From Streptomyces sp. Edi2 (GTDB lineage: Bacteria > Actinomycetota > Actinomycetes > Streptomycetales > Streptomycetaceae), in NCBI RefSeq assembly GCF_040253635.1, contig NZ_JBEJGX010000003.1:2666001-2730000 (forward strand): DNA of 64,000 nucleotides. Direction: 5' to 3'. Both the position numbers and the translations under genes were made by a program. How positions within the stretch are numbered: the first letter of the stretch is position 1; the number at the start of each line of letters is the position of its first letter. Positions 43,584 to 52,733 of the stretch are shown here, one piece after another. A model generated the notes under the pieces. That model saw only the letters and a list, made by a program, of their open reading frames with translations, ran no database searches and had not been told where the DNA came from.

Positions 43584-44987
43584 ATGATCATTGCTGCCGC
43601 ACAATTCCTCCCGGTACCGGGCGATATCGAGGCCAATGCCGCGCGGATGGCCGCGCTCCTCACCGAGGCCGCCGCACGCGGCGCGGGTCTGGTGGTGTTC
43701 TCCGAACTCGCGCTGACGCACTACGACCGGGACCTGATAGCCGCCGATCCGGCAGGGATGACGGTCACGGGGGACGATGCCCGGCTGGCCCCGATACGCG
43801 AGGCGTGCCGGGCGACGGGGGTCGCGGCGGTGGTGAACGCGGCGGGCCGTGCCGCTGACGGGGCCCGCCCGACGATCTCCTCGTTCGTCCTCGGACCGGA
43901 CGGTGCGCTGATCACCCGTTACGACAAGGTCCATCTGTTCGGGGGCGAAGGAGAGGGCGAGTGCGCCCTCTTCGCGCCGGGCACCGCCGACGGCCGCTTC
44001 ACCCTGGGCGGGATCCGGTTCGCGCTCGCCACCTGCTTCGACAACAGCTTTCCCGAGGTACCGGCGCGGGCCGCGGCGGACGGCTGCGGGGTGTACCTCG
44101 CCAGCTCCTTCCACGACTCGGCGCAGCGGGTGGCGCAGTACGGGCAGCTGGCGCGCGAGCACGGGCTGCAGGTGCTGCTCGCCAACGGCACGGGGGCCGG
44201 GAGCTCCGGCTCGGGATGTGGCCTGAGCGGCGCCTGGCTGCCGTCCGGCGAGCAGGTGGCGAAGGCAGCCGGGTGGAACGTGCCGGTGCCGGGTGACGGT
44301 GCGGAGCTGGTGCTGAGCGATGCCCGCGACCGGATCACGCTGATGGCCGACCCGGCGGTGGCCGCGGTCCCCGTCCAGGACTGCGACGAGCCGCTGCTGG
44401 ACGTGCGGACCGCGGCGCCCGGGCTGCTGGTGGCCACCGACAGCCAGGACGCGGAGGGCGACTTCGCACGGCTGCGCGCGGGGGTGCTGCAACGGCTGCT
44501 GGCGGCACAGGAGACGCTGCCGGACGGGCTGCGGCTGCAGATCGTCGAGGGCTACCGGCCGCCGGCGCTGCAGCGCCGCTACTTCGAGGGGTACGCGGAC
44601 AGACTGCGCGCCGCGCACCCCGACTGGGATGCCGGGCGCATCCACCGGGCCGCCAGCCGCTTTGTGTCGCCGCCCGAGATCTCACCGCACAGCGCCGGCG
44701 GCGCGGTGGACCTCACCCTCGTCACCGCGGAAGGCGAAGAAGTCGACATGGGGACACCGATCGATGCCTCTCCCGAGGAGAGCAACGGCGCCTGCTACAC
44801 GGGGGCGCCGGATCTGACGCCCGCCGCCCGCGCCCACCGGCGGGTGCTGAACTCCGCGCTGCACGCCGCCGGGCTGGTCAACTACCCGACCGAGTGGTGG
44901 CACTGGTCCTACGGTGACCGCTACTGGGCACTGGCGACCGGCGCGGACCATGCGCTGTACGGACCGCGGGAACCGGCCGAGCGGTAG
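43584..44987 (+). CDS. Nitrilase-superfamily amidohydrolase fused to VanX-type D-Ala-D-Ala dipeptidase
   Basis: 467 aa, no signal peptide. Residues 1-265 are a carbon-nitrogen hydrolase with the complete Glu-Lys-Cys triad: Glu41 in VVFSELALTHYD, Lys115 in RYDKVHLFGG and Cys151 in LATCFDNSFPE. Residues 272-462 are an M15D (VanX/DdpX) dipeptidase: Arg325 in EGYRPPALQ, zinc ligands His369 and Asp376 in SPHSAGGAVDLT, and Glu437/His440 in PTEWWHWSYGD. Both catalytic sets look intact, in one uninterrupted frame. D-amino acid dipeptide and amide recycling is an inference. The ATG at 43584 starts the nitrilase strand; no SD. No glycopeptide resistance genes are nearby. Confidence 0.88.
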   Translation: MIIAAAQFLPVPGDIEANAARMAALLTEAAARGAGLVVFSELALTHYDRDLIAADPAGMTVTGDDARLAPIREACRATGVAAVVNAAGRAADGARPTISSFVLGPDGALITRYDKVHLFGGEGEGECALFAPGTADGRFTLGGIRFALATCFDNSFPEVPARAAADGCGVYLASSFHDSAQRVAQYGQLAREHGLQVLLANGTGAGSSGSGCGLSGAWLPSGEQVAKAAGWNVPVPGDGAELVLSDARDRITLMADPAVAAVPVQDCDEPLLDVRTAAPGLLVATDSQDAEGDFARLRAGVLQRLLAAQETLPDGLRLQIVEGYRPPALQRRYFEGYADRLRAAHPDWDAGRIHRAASRFVSPPEISPHSAGGAVDLTLVTAEGEEVDMGTPIDASPEESNGACYTGAPDLTPAARAHRRVLNSALHAAGLVNYPTEWWHWSYGDRYWALATGADHALYGPREPAER

Positions 44988-45108
44988 CGGGGCGAGCGGT
45001 ATCGGCCGCCCCGCATCACGGCCCGGCCCATCCCGTACCGGGCCCCGGTCCCGTACCGTCCGGTCCCGGCCCCTCCCCTTTCCCGTCCCGCCCCGTCCCG
45101 TCCCGCAT

Positions 45109-46389
45109 CTACAGCGGCAGCACCACGCGCATCATCAGGCCGCCGTTCTCGCGGGGCTGGGCCGTGATGGTGCCGTCGTGCGCCCGCACCACCGAGCGCA
45201 CGATGGACAGCCCCAGCCCGACCCCCTTGTCGCTACCGGTGCGCTCGGTACGCAACCGCCGGAACGGCTCGAAAAGGTTCTCCACCTCATAGGCAGGCAC
45301 CACCGGACCCGTATTGGACACCACCAGCACCGCACACCCCGGCTGCGACTCGGTGGTCACCTCCACCCAGCCCCCCTCCGGCACGTTGTAGCGCACCGCG
45401 TTCTGCACCAGATTCAACGCAATCCGCTCCAGAAGCACCCCGTTGCCCTGCACGAACACCTGCCCGCGCACCCCCCGCAACTCCACCCCCTTGCCCTGCG
45501 CCTCCTCACGGCTCTGCTCCACCGCCTGCGAAGCCACCTCCGACAAGTCGACCGGCTTCTTGTCCACGACCTTGTTCTCACTACGCGCCAGCAGCAACAG
45601 CCCCTCCACCAACTGCTCACTGCGCTCATTGGTCGCCAGCAGCGTCTTGCCCAGCTGCGCCAGCTCCGGCGACGCCCCCGGATCCGCCAGCTGCACCTCC
45701 AGCAACGTCCGGTTGATCGCCAACGGCGTCCGCAACTCGTGCGAAGCATTCGACACGAACCGCCGCTGCGACTCGAACGCCCGGTCCAACCGGTCCAGCA
45801 TCTCGTCAAAGGTGTCCGCAAGCTCCTTCAGCTCGTCATCCGGACCCCCCAGCTCAATCCGCCGGTGCAGATCCGAACCCGCCACCCGCTGAGCCGTCCG
45901 CGTAATCCGACCCAACGGCGACAACACCCGCCCCGCCATCGCATAACCGAAAGCGAACGCCACCACCGTCAGACCCAGCAACGCCAGCACGGAGCTGTTC
46001 AGGAAGGTGTGCAGGGCCTGTTCACGCTGGTTGCGGAGGCAGCGGCCGATCGCCGAGTTGATCTCGTCGAGCGAGGCGACCGACGGCAGGTCGGGGCAGC
46101 TGATGTTGCCCAGCCTGACGTTGCTGCCGAACACCCTGAACTCCGGGGTGCCCTCCTTGAGGGTCCGGGCCGCCAGAAAGTAGATGATGACGAGCAGCAC
46201 GACCCCCGCCATCAGGAACATGCCGCCGTAGAGCAGGGCGAGCCGTATCCGGATGGTCGGCCGCAGCCACGGCGCAGGACGGTGGTCCGCCGGCCGGGGA
46301 GCCCGGGTGGGCCGCGGAGGTACGGCCACCGGCGCGGACGGCGGGGATGAAGAGGACGGAGAGGACGGGGTGGAGACGGTCACGGTCAT
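45109..46389 (-). CDS. CutS-like HAMP sensor histidine kinase without adjacent response regulator
   Basis: 426 aa. A disordered Ser/Pro-rich N-terminus (1-45) precedes TM1 (LALLYGGMFLMAGVVLLVI), a short extracytoplasmic loop with two cysteines, TM2, HAMP, HisKA with the His box FVSNASHELRTPLA, and HATPase with NLVQNAVRYN and GVGLGLSIV. Sequence order resembles Streptomyces CutS, whose partner CutR is normally encoded just upstream; no regulator gene is present here. The segment 45270-45990 uses G-ending and TTG codons far more than the ends of the gene. Confidence 0.9.
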   Translation of the reverse strand: MTVTVSTPSSPSSSSPPSAPVAVPPRPTRAPRPADHRPAPWLRPTIRIRLALLYGGMFLMAGVVLLVIIYFLAARTLKEGTPEFRVFGSNVRLGNISCPDLPSVASLDEINSAIGRCLRNQREQALHTFLNSSVLALLGLTVVAFAFGYAMAGRVLSPLGRITRTAQRVAGSDLHRRIELGGPDDELKELADTFDEMLDRLDRAFESQRRFVSNASHELRTPLAINRTLLEVQLADPGASPELAQLGKTLLATNERSEQLVEGLLLLARSENKVVDKKPVDLSEVASQAVEQSREEAQGKGVELRGVRGQVFVQGNGVLLERIALNLVQNAVRYNVPEGGWVEVTTESQPGCAVLVVSNTGPVVPAYEVENLFEPFRRLRTERTGSDKGVGLGLSIVRSVVRAHDGTITAQPRENGGLMMRVVLPL

Positions 46390-46724
46390 CAGCCCCGGAA
46401 ACCCGGCGACGCGGGCACGGCGACCGAGACCGGGACGGGGGTTAGGCGCACTGCTGGTCCTTCCTCAGATCCCGTAAGGCACACGACAGTTGCCCCACAG
46501 CACCCATCCTGCCCAAAGGACCCATAAACCGGCAGTAAGCAACGGATCGCCGCCCGGCGCAGCGCTCCCCGGCCGGCGCTCGGCCGGACCAGCGCTCCCG
46601 GTCCAGCCCTCTCCTGCCTCCCGCCCCTGCCTCCCGCCCCTGTATGCCGGCCTGCCCCGTCCGGCTGCCTGGCCATGCGACTCCGGGCCCCATCCCCGCG
46701 CCGGCTCGGGCGCCGGCACGCGTC
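46390..46724. other. 335-bp gap upstream of the histidine kinase gene
   Basis: No response regulator or other sizeable gene. A short minus-strand frame at 46442-46525 (27 codons, MGPLGRMGAVGQL..., ending KDQQCA) directly precedes the kinase gene in an AT-richer patch and might be a leader peptide, but it has no SD and is unproven. The rest is C-rich with CTGCCTCCCGCCCC repeats at 46612-46640. Confidence 0.35.
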
Positions 46725-47666
46725 TCAGCCCTGCGCCGCCTCCGGCGCCAGCACCTCCAGCTCGGCCCGGGTGGGATAGGACGGCTGGGCGCCCGGCTTG
46801 GTGACGGCCGCGGCGCCCACCCGTACGGCGAAGCGCGCCGCCTCGGGCAGCGATTCGCCGCGGGCCAGGCGGGTGGCGAGGGCGCCCGTGAAGGCGTCGC
46901 CGGCCCCGGTGGTGTCCACGGCCTTGACCCGTACGCCCGGGACCTCGGTGGCCCCCGAGGCGTCCAGGACCAGCGCGCCGTCGCCGCCGAGGGTGACCAC
47001 GACGGAGCGAGCGCCCCGCTCGCGCAGCGCCTGCGCCCACGCGGCGGGCGTGCCGTCGGCGAGCCCGGAGAGCTGCCGCGCCTCGTGCTCGTTGACCACC
47101 AACGGGTCGGCTGTCGCGAGGAGTTCGGGGGCCAGCGCGGCCGCCTCGGGTGCCGGGGAGGGGTTGAGGACGACGCGGGTGCCGGCCTGCTCGGCGGCCG
47201 CGGCGGCGGCGCGTACGGATTCCATGGGGATCTCCAGCTGGAGGGAGACCACCGAGGCGGCGGCGATGGTGTCCTTCGCCGCCGCCACGTCCTGCGGGGT
47301 GAGGGCGGCGTTGGCGCCGGGCGAGACCACGATGCTGTTGTCGCCGTCCGGGTCGACGAGGATCATGGCGGTGCCGGTGCGGGCCGCGTCGTCCACGATC
47401 ACCGGGCTGACGTCGGTGCCCGCGTCGCGCTGGGCGCCGAGCAGCAGTTCGCCGTAGGCATCGCCGCCGACCCGCGCCAGCAGCGCGGTGCGTCCGCCGA
47501 TCCGGGCCGCCGCGGCCGCCTGGTTGGCGCCCTTGCCGCCGGCCGACTCGACCAGATCCGTGCCGGTCACGGTCTCGCCCGCGCCGGGCCGGCGCTCGAC
47601 CCGTACCGTCAGATCCGCGTTGGCCGAGCCGACCACCAGGACGTCATACATGCGCCGCTCTCCCAT
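46725..47666 (-). CDS. rbsK: Ribokinase
   Basis: 313 aa PfkB-family kinase that phosphorylates ribose to ribose-5-phosphate. The N-terminal VVGSANADLTVRVERRP with following GGKGANQAAAAARIGG and the anion-hole/base motif DTTGAGDAFTGAL are diagnostic. Start at 47666 has AGGAGAG upstream; an in-frame ATG at 47651 with GGAG is an alternative. It is last gene of the lacI-rbsA-rbsC-rbsB-rbsK operon, 43 bp after rbsB, and catalyses the first cytoplasmic step after ribose import. Confidence 0.95.
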   Translation of the reverse strand: MGERRMYDVLVVGSANADLTVRVERRPGAGETVTGTDLVESAGGKGANQAAAAARIGGRTALLARVGGDAYGELLLGAQRDAGTDVSPVIVDDAARTGTAMILVDPDGDNSIVVSPGANAALTPQDVAAAKDTIAAASVVSLQLEIPMESVRAAAAAAEQAGTRVVLNPSPAPEAAALAPELLATADPLVVNEHEARQLSGLADGTPAAWAQALRERGARSVVVTLGGDGALVLDASGATEVPGVRVKAVDTTGAGDAFTGALATRLARGESLPEAARFAVRVGAAAVTKPGAQPSYPTRAELEVLAPEAAQG

Positions 47667-47709
47667 TTCTCTCCTCCGTCGTGGCCCGGCGACCCGCCGG
47701 GCCGCACTC

Positions 47710-48753
47710 TCAGCCGTCGAACTTCGCGGCGTTCTTCGCCGTCACCAGCACCACCGGCACTCTGACCGACTGCGGCAGCTTCTCACCACGGGAGGCCTTG
47801 AGCGCCCAGTCCACGGCCTGCTTGCCCAGGAGCTCCGGCTGCTGGGCGACGGTGGCGGTCAGCGTGCCCTTGCGGACCGCGGTGACGCCGTCCGGTGTGC
47901 CGTCGAACGCCACCACCTTCACGTCCTTGCCCGAGCGGCCGCCCAGCGCCTTGGACGCGCCCAGCGCCATCTCGTCATTGGCGGCGAACACCCCGCCGAT
48001 GTCGCGGTGCGCCTGCAGCATGTTGGTCATCACGTCCATGCCCTTGGTGCGGTCGAAGTCCGCGGGCTGCCGGGCGACGACCTGGATGCCGGGGTATTTC
48101 TTGATGCCTTCCTCGAAGCCCTGGCCGCGCTCGCGGGCGGCGGAGGTGCCGGCCTGGCCCTCCAGGAAGGCCACCTTGCCCTTGCCGCCGAGCGAATCGG
48201 CCAGCGTCTTCGCGGCGAGCCGGCCGCCCGCGACGTTGTCGGAGGCGATGGTCGAGCCGACCTTGCCGCCGTTGACGCCGCGGTCGATGGAGATCACCGG
48301 CACCTTCGCCCGGTTGGCGACGCCGACGGCCGGGACGGCGGCGTCGGAGTCGACCGGGTTGATGATGGCCGCCTTGACGTTCTGGCTGGTGAACGTCTCC
48401 ATCTGGTTGATCTGCTGGGTGGGGTCGTTCTGCGCGTCGGTGATGTTGAGGTGCAGGTGGCGGGCGTCCGCCTCGGCCTGGGCGCCCTTCTTGATGCCGA
48501 CGAAGAACGGGTTGTTCATCGTCGACAGCGCCAGGCCCAGGTCGGTGTTGCCGCCGCGGTCGCAGCCGGCCAGCCCCAGGGCGACGGTCGCGGCCAGCCC
48601 GGCCGCCAGCGGCATCCTGAGCCAGGCGGTCCGGCGTGCTGTCCCGTGTGCAGTGGCGCGTACGGCCGCGGGTGCGGTCTTGCGGCCGGTCCTCCGGGCG
48701 CCGCGCCGGTCGTCTTTCGGGGCGTTCGTCGGGGCGTTCACGGGAGCCTTCAT
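47710..48753 (-). CDS. rbsB: Ribose ABC transporter substrate-binding lipoprotein
   Basis: 347 aa. A long Arg/Ala-rich N-terminus of about 45 residues precedes the hydrophobic core and lipobox LAGC with Cys64, unusually far from the start. The mature part is a type I periplasmic-binding fold (STMNNPFFVGIKKGAQAEA; ISIDRGVNGGKVGSTIASDN; FAANDEMALGASKAL). It delivers ribose to RbsAC. Its ATG overlaps the rbsC stop by ATGA, and GGAGCGCGCG lies within rbsC, so translation is coupled. Confidence 0.94.
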   Translation of the reverse strand: MKAPVNAPTNAPKDDRRGARRTGRKTAPAAVRATAHGTARRTAWLRMPLAAGLAATVALGLAGCDRGGNTDLGLALSTMNNPFFVGIKKGAQAEADARHLHLNITDAQNDPTQQINQMETFTSQNVKAAIINPVDSDAAVPAVGVANRAKVPVISIDRGVNGGKVGSTIASDNVAGGRLAAKTLADSLGGKGKVAFLEGQAGTSAARERGQGFEEGIKKYPGIQVVARQPADFDRTKGMDVMTNMLQAHRDIGGVFAANDEMALGASKALGGRSGKDVKVVAFDGTPDGVTAVRKGTLTATVAQQPELLGKQAVDWALKASRGEKLPQSVRVPVVLVTAKNAAKFDG

Positions 48754-49757
48754 CGCGCGCTCCGGCGGCGCAGCGTGTCCAGGAGCACCGCCAGCGCGAT
48801 GACCAGACCGGTGGCCACCTGCTGCCAGAACGCCGAAACGCTCAGCAGGTTCAGCCCGTTGCGCAGGACGGCGAGGATCAGCGCGCCGATGAGGGTGCCG
48901 GAGGCCTTGCCGGAGCCGCCGGAGAGGCTGGCCCCGCCGATGACGACGGCGGCGATCGCGTCCAGCTCGTAGCCGGTGGCGGCCTGCGGCTGGGCGGAGG
49001 TGAGCCGGGCCGCGAGCACGATGCCGGCGACCGCGGCGAACAGCCCGGACAGCGCGTAGATGACGAGCTTGCGGCGCTTGACGTGGATGCCGGAGAGCCG
49101 GGCCGCCTCCTCGTTGCCGCCGATCGCGAACATCGCCCGGCCGGTGTACGTACGGGCCAGGACCAGCGCGGCGATCAGCCCCATGGCGATCATGACGAGG
49201 ACGGGCACCGGCAGCCAGCCGCCGAGGGTGTCGCCGAGCGCGCCGACCGAGCCGGGGAAGGGGATCGGGGAGCCGCCGGAGATGACCAGGGCCAGACCGC
49301 GGCCGATCGAGAGCATCGCCAGCGTGGCGATGAAGGCGGGCAGTTTGCCGTAGGCGACCAGCGCGCCGGAGACCAGACCGGCCCCCGCGCCGACCGCCAG
49401 GCCGAGCAGTACCGCCATCCAGACGGGCAGGCCCTCGCCCGTGGCCGCCCAGGCGACGACGGTGGCGGAGAGCCCGGCGACCGAGCCGACGGACAGATCG
49501 ATACCGGCCGAGACGATCACGAAGGTGACGCCGAAGGCGAGGATCGCGGTGACCGACGCCTGGACGCCGACGTTGAGGAGGTTCTGGCCGTTGAGGAAGT
49601 CCCTGGACAGCACCGCCATCACCACGACCAGGGCGATCAGCCCGCCGAGCGGGCCGTTCCTGAGGACCGCCCGGGAGAACCACGCTCCCGCGCCGTCCCG
49701 GTCCGGTGCCCGGCCCACCGCCTCGGCGGCGGCTCCCTTCTTCAGCTCAGTGGACAT
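48750..49757 (-). CDS. rbsC: Ribose ABC transporter permease
   Basis: 335 aa with eight to ten hydrophobic helices and the EAA-like loop of the BPD_transp_2 family (FVIVSAGIDLSVGSVAGL and AIAAVVIGGASLSGGSG are typical of RbsC/XylH). It forms the membrane channel for ribose. It overlaps rbsA by 11 bp and rbsB by 4 bp, indicating tight operon coupling. Confidence 0.94.
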   Translation of the reverse strand: MSTELKKGAAAEAVGRAPDRDGAGAWFSRAVLRNGPLGGLIALVVVMAVLSRDFLNGQNLLNVGVQASVTAILAFGVTFVIVSAGIDLSVGSVAGLSATVVAWAATGEGLPVWMAVLLGLAVGAGAGLVSGALVAYGKLPAFIATLAMLSIGRGLALVISGGSPIPFPGSVGALGDTLGGWLPVPVLVMIAMGLIAALVLARTYTGRAMFAIGGNEEAARLSGIHVKRRKLVIYALSGLFAAVAGIVLAARLTSAQPQAATGYELDAIAAVVIGGASLSGGSGKASGTLIGALILAVLRNGLNLLSVSAFWQQVATGLVIALAVLLDTLRRRSAR

Positions 49758-51354
49758 CGGAGCCCTCCATCGCGCTCTCGTCGTGGTGCTTCGTGCTCGT
49801 TTTCGTGGTCGTGCTCGTGCCGTGCGGGGACTGGAGCGCCAGCTCCATCACGGCGTCCTGGGTGGCCTCTTCGGCCGAGAGCTCTCCGGCCAGCCGGCCC
49901 TGCGACATCACCAGCACCCGGTCGCTCATACCGAGCACCTCGGGCAGGTCGCTGGAGATCATCAGCACCGCGCGGCCGGACGCGGTCAGTTCGTTGATGA
50001 GCTGGTAGATCTCGACCTTGGCGCCGACGTCGATACCGCGCGTCGGCTCGTCGAGGATCAGCAGCCTGGTGTCCGCCAGCAGCCACTTGCCGATGACGAT
50101 CTTCTGCTGGTTGCCGCCCGAGAGGGTGCGGGCGCTCTGCCCCAGCCCGCTCATCCGGACCTTCAACTGCCCGGCGACGGTGGCCGCTTCGCGCCGCTGC
50201 GCGCCCCGGTCCACCAGCCCGCCGCGGGTGTCACGGTCGAGGCGGGCGAGGGTGAGGTTGTCCTGGAGGGAGGCGTCCATGACCAGGCCCTGGCCCTTGC
50301 GGTCCTCCGGCACGAGGCCGAGCCCGGCGCGCATGGCGGCACGGACATCGCCGCGGGCCAGCTCCTTGCCGTCGATCTCGACCGTCCCTGCGTCGTAGCG
50401 GTCGACGCCGAAGACCGCCCGGGCCACCTCGGTGCGGCCCGCGCCGACCAGCCCGGCGAGACCCACGACCTCGCCGGCCCGCACCTCGAAGTCGATGCCC
50501 TCGAAGACCGGCCCGGCCACGGTGCCGTTGCGGGTCAGACCGCGGACGCGCAGCAGGGGCGCGCCCGGCGTCTCGGGACGCTGCCGCGGATACTGCTCGG
50601 CGATGTCCCGGCCCACCATGAGGCGGATCAGCTCGTCCTCGTCCGTCGAGGCCGGCACCTCCTCGACGGAGCGGCCGTCGCGCAGGACGGTGACGCGGTC
50701 GCCGAGGGCGCCGATCTCGTCCAGGTGGTGGGTGATGAAGATGATTCCGACGCCGGAGTCGCGCAGCTCGCGGACGATCGCGAAGAGGGTTTCGACCTCC
50801 TCGGAGGTCAGGACCGCGGTCGGCTCGTCCATGATCAGGACGCGCGCTTCCAGGCTGAGCGCCTTGGCGATCTCGACCATCTGGAGGCGGGCGATGCCCA
50901 GTTCGGCGACCGGGGTGTTCGGGGAGACGTCGAGCCGTACGCGCCGCAGCAGCTCGGCGGCCCGTGCCCGCATCGTCTTCCGGTCGACCAGGCCGAGCGC
51001 GGTGCGCGGCTGGCGGCCCAGGAAGATGTTCTCGGCGACGGTCAGCCCGGGGACGAGGTTGAACTCCTGGTAGATGGTGGCGATGCCGTGCCGTTCGGCG
51101 TCCTGCGCCGAGCGGATGGTGACCTCGTCGCCGTCCACGAGGATGCGGCCCTCGTCGGGGCGGTGGGCGCCGGAGAGCATCTTGATGAGGGTGCTCTTGC
51201 CCGCGCCGTTCTCGCCGAGCAGGACATGCACCTCACCGGTGCGCAGGGTCAGGTCCACGCCGTCCAGCGCGCGGACGCCGGGGAACGACTTCGTCACCCC
51301 CTCCACGCGCAGCAGTTCGCGGCCGCCCGGTTCGTCGTCGTTGACGCCGGTCAT
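49747..51354 (-). CDS. rbsA: Ribose ABC transporter ATPase (double-domain)
   Basis: 535 aa with two ABC cassettes. The first has Walker A LLGENGAGKSTLIKML and Walker B VLIMDEPTAVLT; the second has the LSGGNQQKIVIGKWL signature and LLILDEPTRGIDVG, while its Walker A is degenerate as is usual for RbsA/MglA. It powers sugar import. A GAGAGGGG SD precedes the ATG. It lies 109 bp after lacI and overlaps rbsC. Confidence 0.95.
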   Translation of the reverse strand: MTGVNDDEPGGRELLRVEGVTKSFPGVRALDGVDLTLRTGEVHVLLGENGAGKSTLIKMLSGAHRPDEGRILVDGDEVTIRSAQDAERHGIATIYQEFNLVPGLTVAENIFLGRQPRTALGLVDRKTMRARAAELLRRVRLDVSPNTPVAELGIARLQMVEIAKALSLEARVLIMDEPTAVLTSEEVETLFAIVRELRDSGVGIIFITHHLDEIGALGDRVTVLRDGRSVEEVPASTDEDELIRLMVGRDIAEQYPRQRPETPGAPLLRVRGLTRNGTVAGPVFEGIDFEVRAGEVVGLAGLVGAGRTEVARAVFGVDRYDAGTVEIDGKELARGDVRAAMRAGLGLVPEDRKGQGLVMDASLQDNLTLARLDRDTRGGLVDRGAQRREAATVAGQLKVRMSGLGQSARTLSGGNQQKIVIGKWLLADTRLLILDEPTRGIDVGAKVEIYQLINELTASGRAVLMISSDLPEVLGMSDRVLVMSQGRLAGELSAEEATQDAVMELALQSPHGTSTTTKTSTKHHDESAMEGSDVH

Positions 51355-51463
51355 GCGCTGCCCCTCTCTTCCTCGGGTGGGTTGTGCGGAACTGACTCGG
51401 TTGGCCCGCCCGGCCGGGGGAGCCGGGACCGGAGTGCCGGTCCCGGGCGCCGGGCGGGCCTGC

Positions 51464-52465
51464 TCAGGGGGCGGGCAGTTCGCCGCAGGAGCGGCGGGTG
51501 ACCAGCCGGGCGGGCAGCAGCACCGAGTCGGCGGGCCGCCCCTCGATGCGCTCCAGCAGGGTGTGGACTGCGGCCCGCCCGAGTCCGCGGGTGGGCTGGG
51601 CGATGGCGGTCAGCGGCGGATCGGTGTGGGTGAACCACGGCACGTCGTCATAGACCACCAGCGCCACATCGTCGGGGACCCGCAGCCCGCGGGCGCGGAG
51701 TTCGTCCATCGCGCCGAGCGCCATCAGGTTGTCGGTGGCCAGCACCGCGTCCGGCGGTTCGGGGAGGTCGAGGAAGGCGCTCATCACCTGCCGGCCGCCG
51801 GTGTGCTGGAGGTCGGGGGTGGCGCCGACCCGCTCGTCGGGCAGGGCGATGCCGTGCCCGGCCAGCGCCGCACGGAAGAGATCCAGGCGCTCGTCGCCGG
51901 TGGGGGTGCCGGCCGGGGCGACGATGATCGCCGGGCGGCGGCGGCCGAGGGCGGCGAGGTGGGCGGCGAGCTCGGTGAGCGCGGCGCGGCCGTCGGCGCG
52001 TACGCAGGGGGCGTCGATGCCGGGCACGGTGCGGTCCAGCAGCACCAGCGGGGTGCCGGAGGCGACGACCTCGCTGAGCATCGCCGAGCCGGTGCCGGCC
52101 GAGCTGACCAGCAGGCCGTCGATCCGGCGGTCGAGCAGGGTGCGGATGTAGTCGTCCTGCTGCGCGGGGCGCTCGCCGGCGTTGCCGATCACCAGGCTGT
52201 AGCCGAGGCTGCGGGCCTCGTCCTCGACGGCGTCGGCCAGCTCGGTGAAGAAGGGGTTGGTGAGGTCGCTGATGATCAGACCGAGCGCGCCGGTCCGTGC
52301 GGTGCGCAGCGCGCGGGCGACGTTGTTGGGGCGGTAGCCCAGCTCCTGTACGGCGGCGAGCACCCGCTCGCGGGTCTCCGCGACCGGGCTGTGGCCGTTG
52401 AGGACGCGGGAGACCGTGGCGACGGAGACCCCTGCCCGTTCTGCCACATCCTTGATGTTCGCCAT
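51464..52465 (-). CDS. rbsR: LacI-family repressor of the ribose operon
   Basis: 333 aa. The LacI HTH opens the protein (NIKDVAERAGVSVATVSRVLNG), with hinge PNNVARALRT and a sugar-binding periplasmic-type domain. It is first gene of the rbs operon. Two LacI-type operators (GAAATCGATTAC-like) sit 60-115 bp upstream, pointing to autorepression of the whole operon relieved by ribose or a ribose derivative. Ribose specificity is inferred from the linked rbsACBK genes. Confidence 0.92.
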   Translation of the reverse strand: MANIKDVAERAGVSVATVSRVLNGHSPVAETRERVLAAVQELGYRPNNVARALRTARTGALGLIISDLTNPFFTELADAVEDEARSLGYSLVIGNAGERPAQQDDYIRTLLDRRIDGLLVSSAGTGSAMLSEVVASGTPLVLLDRTVPGIDAPCVRADGRAALTELAAHLAALGRRRPAIIVAPAGTPTGDERLDLFRAALAGHGIALPDERVGATPDLQHTGGRQVMSAFLDLPEPPDAVLATDNLMALGAMDELRARGLRVPDDVALVVYDDVPWFTHTDPPLTAIAQPTRGLGRAAVHTLLERIEGRPADSVLLPARLVTRRSCGELPAP

Positions 52466-52528
52466 GGCGCCGTTGCCGTTCTGTCCGTGCGAGCGCTTCC
52501 GGTGCGGGAGCGGCTTCGCATGATCGAT

Positions 52529-52578
52529 GTGTAATCGATTTCGTGAGGGATTCGCGGGGGCTACGAAATCGATTACAC
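52529..52578. promoter_or_regulatory. Twin LacI operators of the ribose operon
   Basis: GTGTAATCGATTTCGT (52529-52544) and its exact reverse complement ACGAAATCGATTACAC (52563-52578) flank an 18-bp spacer. Each arm contains its own LacI-type palindrome centred on AATCGATT, and the two centres are 34 bp apart, about three helical turns. They lie 64-113 bp upstream of the rbsR start. Confidence 0.85.
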
Positions 52579-52733
52579 GGGGCGCGCGTCAAGACACCGT
52601 GAATGTTGGCTACGTCACATCACGACGCGGTGGGAGGGTGCGGGACCTGTCGAGCCCGGGCACTCCCCCGTTGGCTGTCCCGCCTCGACGACGGGCACCG
52701 GCCGTGTCCGGACCCACGGGGCCCCTCCGGCAA

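Noticed and set aside
43584..44987. Glycopeptide (van) resistance cluster
   Set aside because: Only a VanX-type domain is present, fused to a nitrilase; no vanH, vanA ligase, vanRS or other partners are adjacent.
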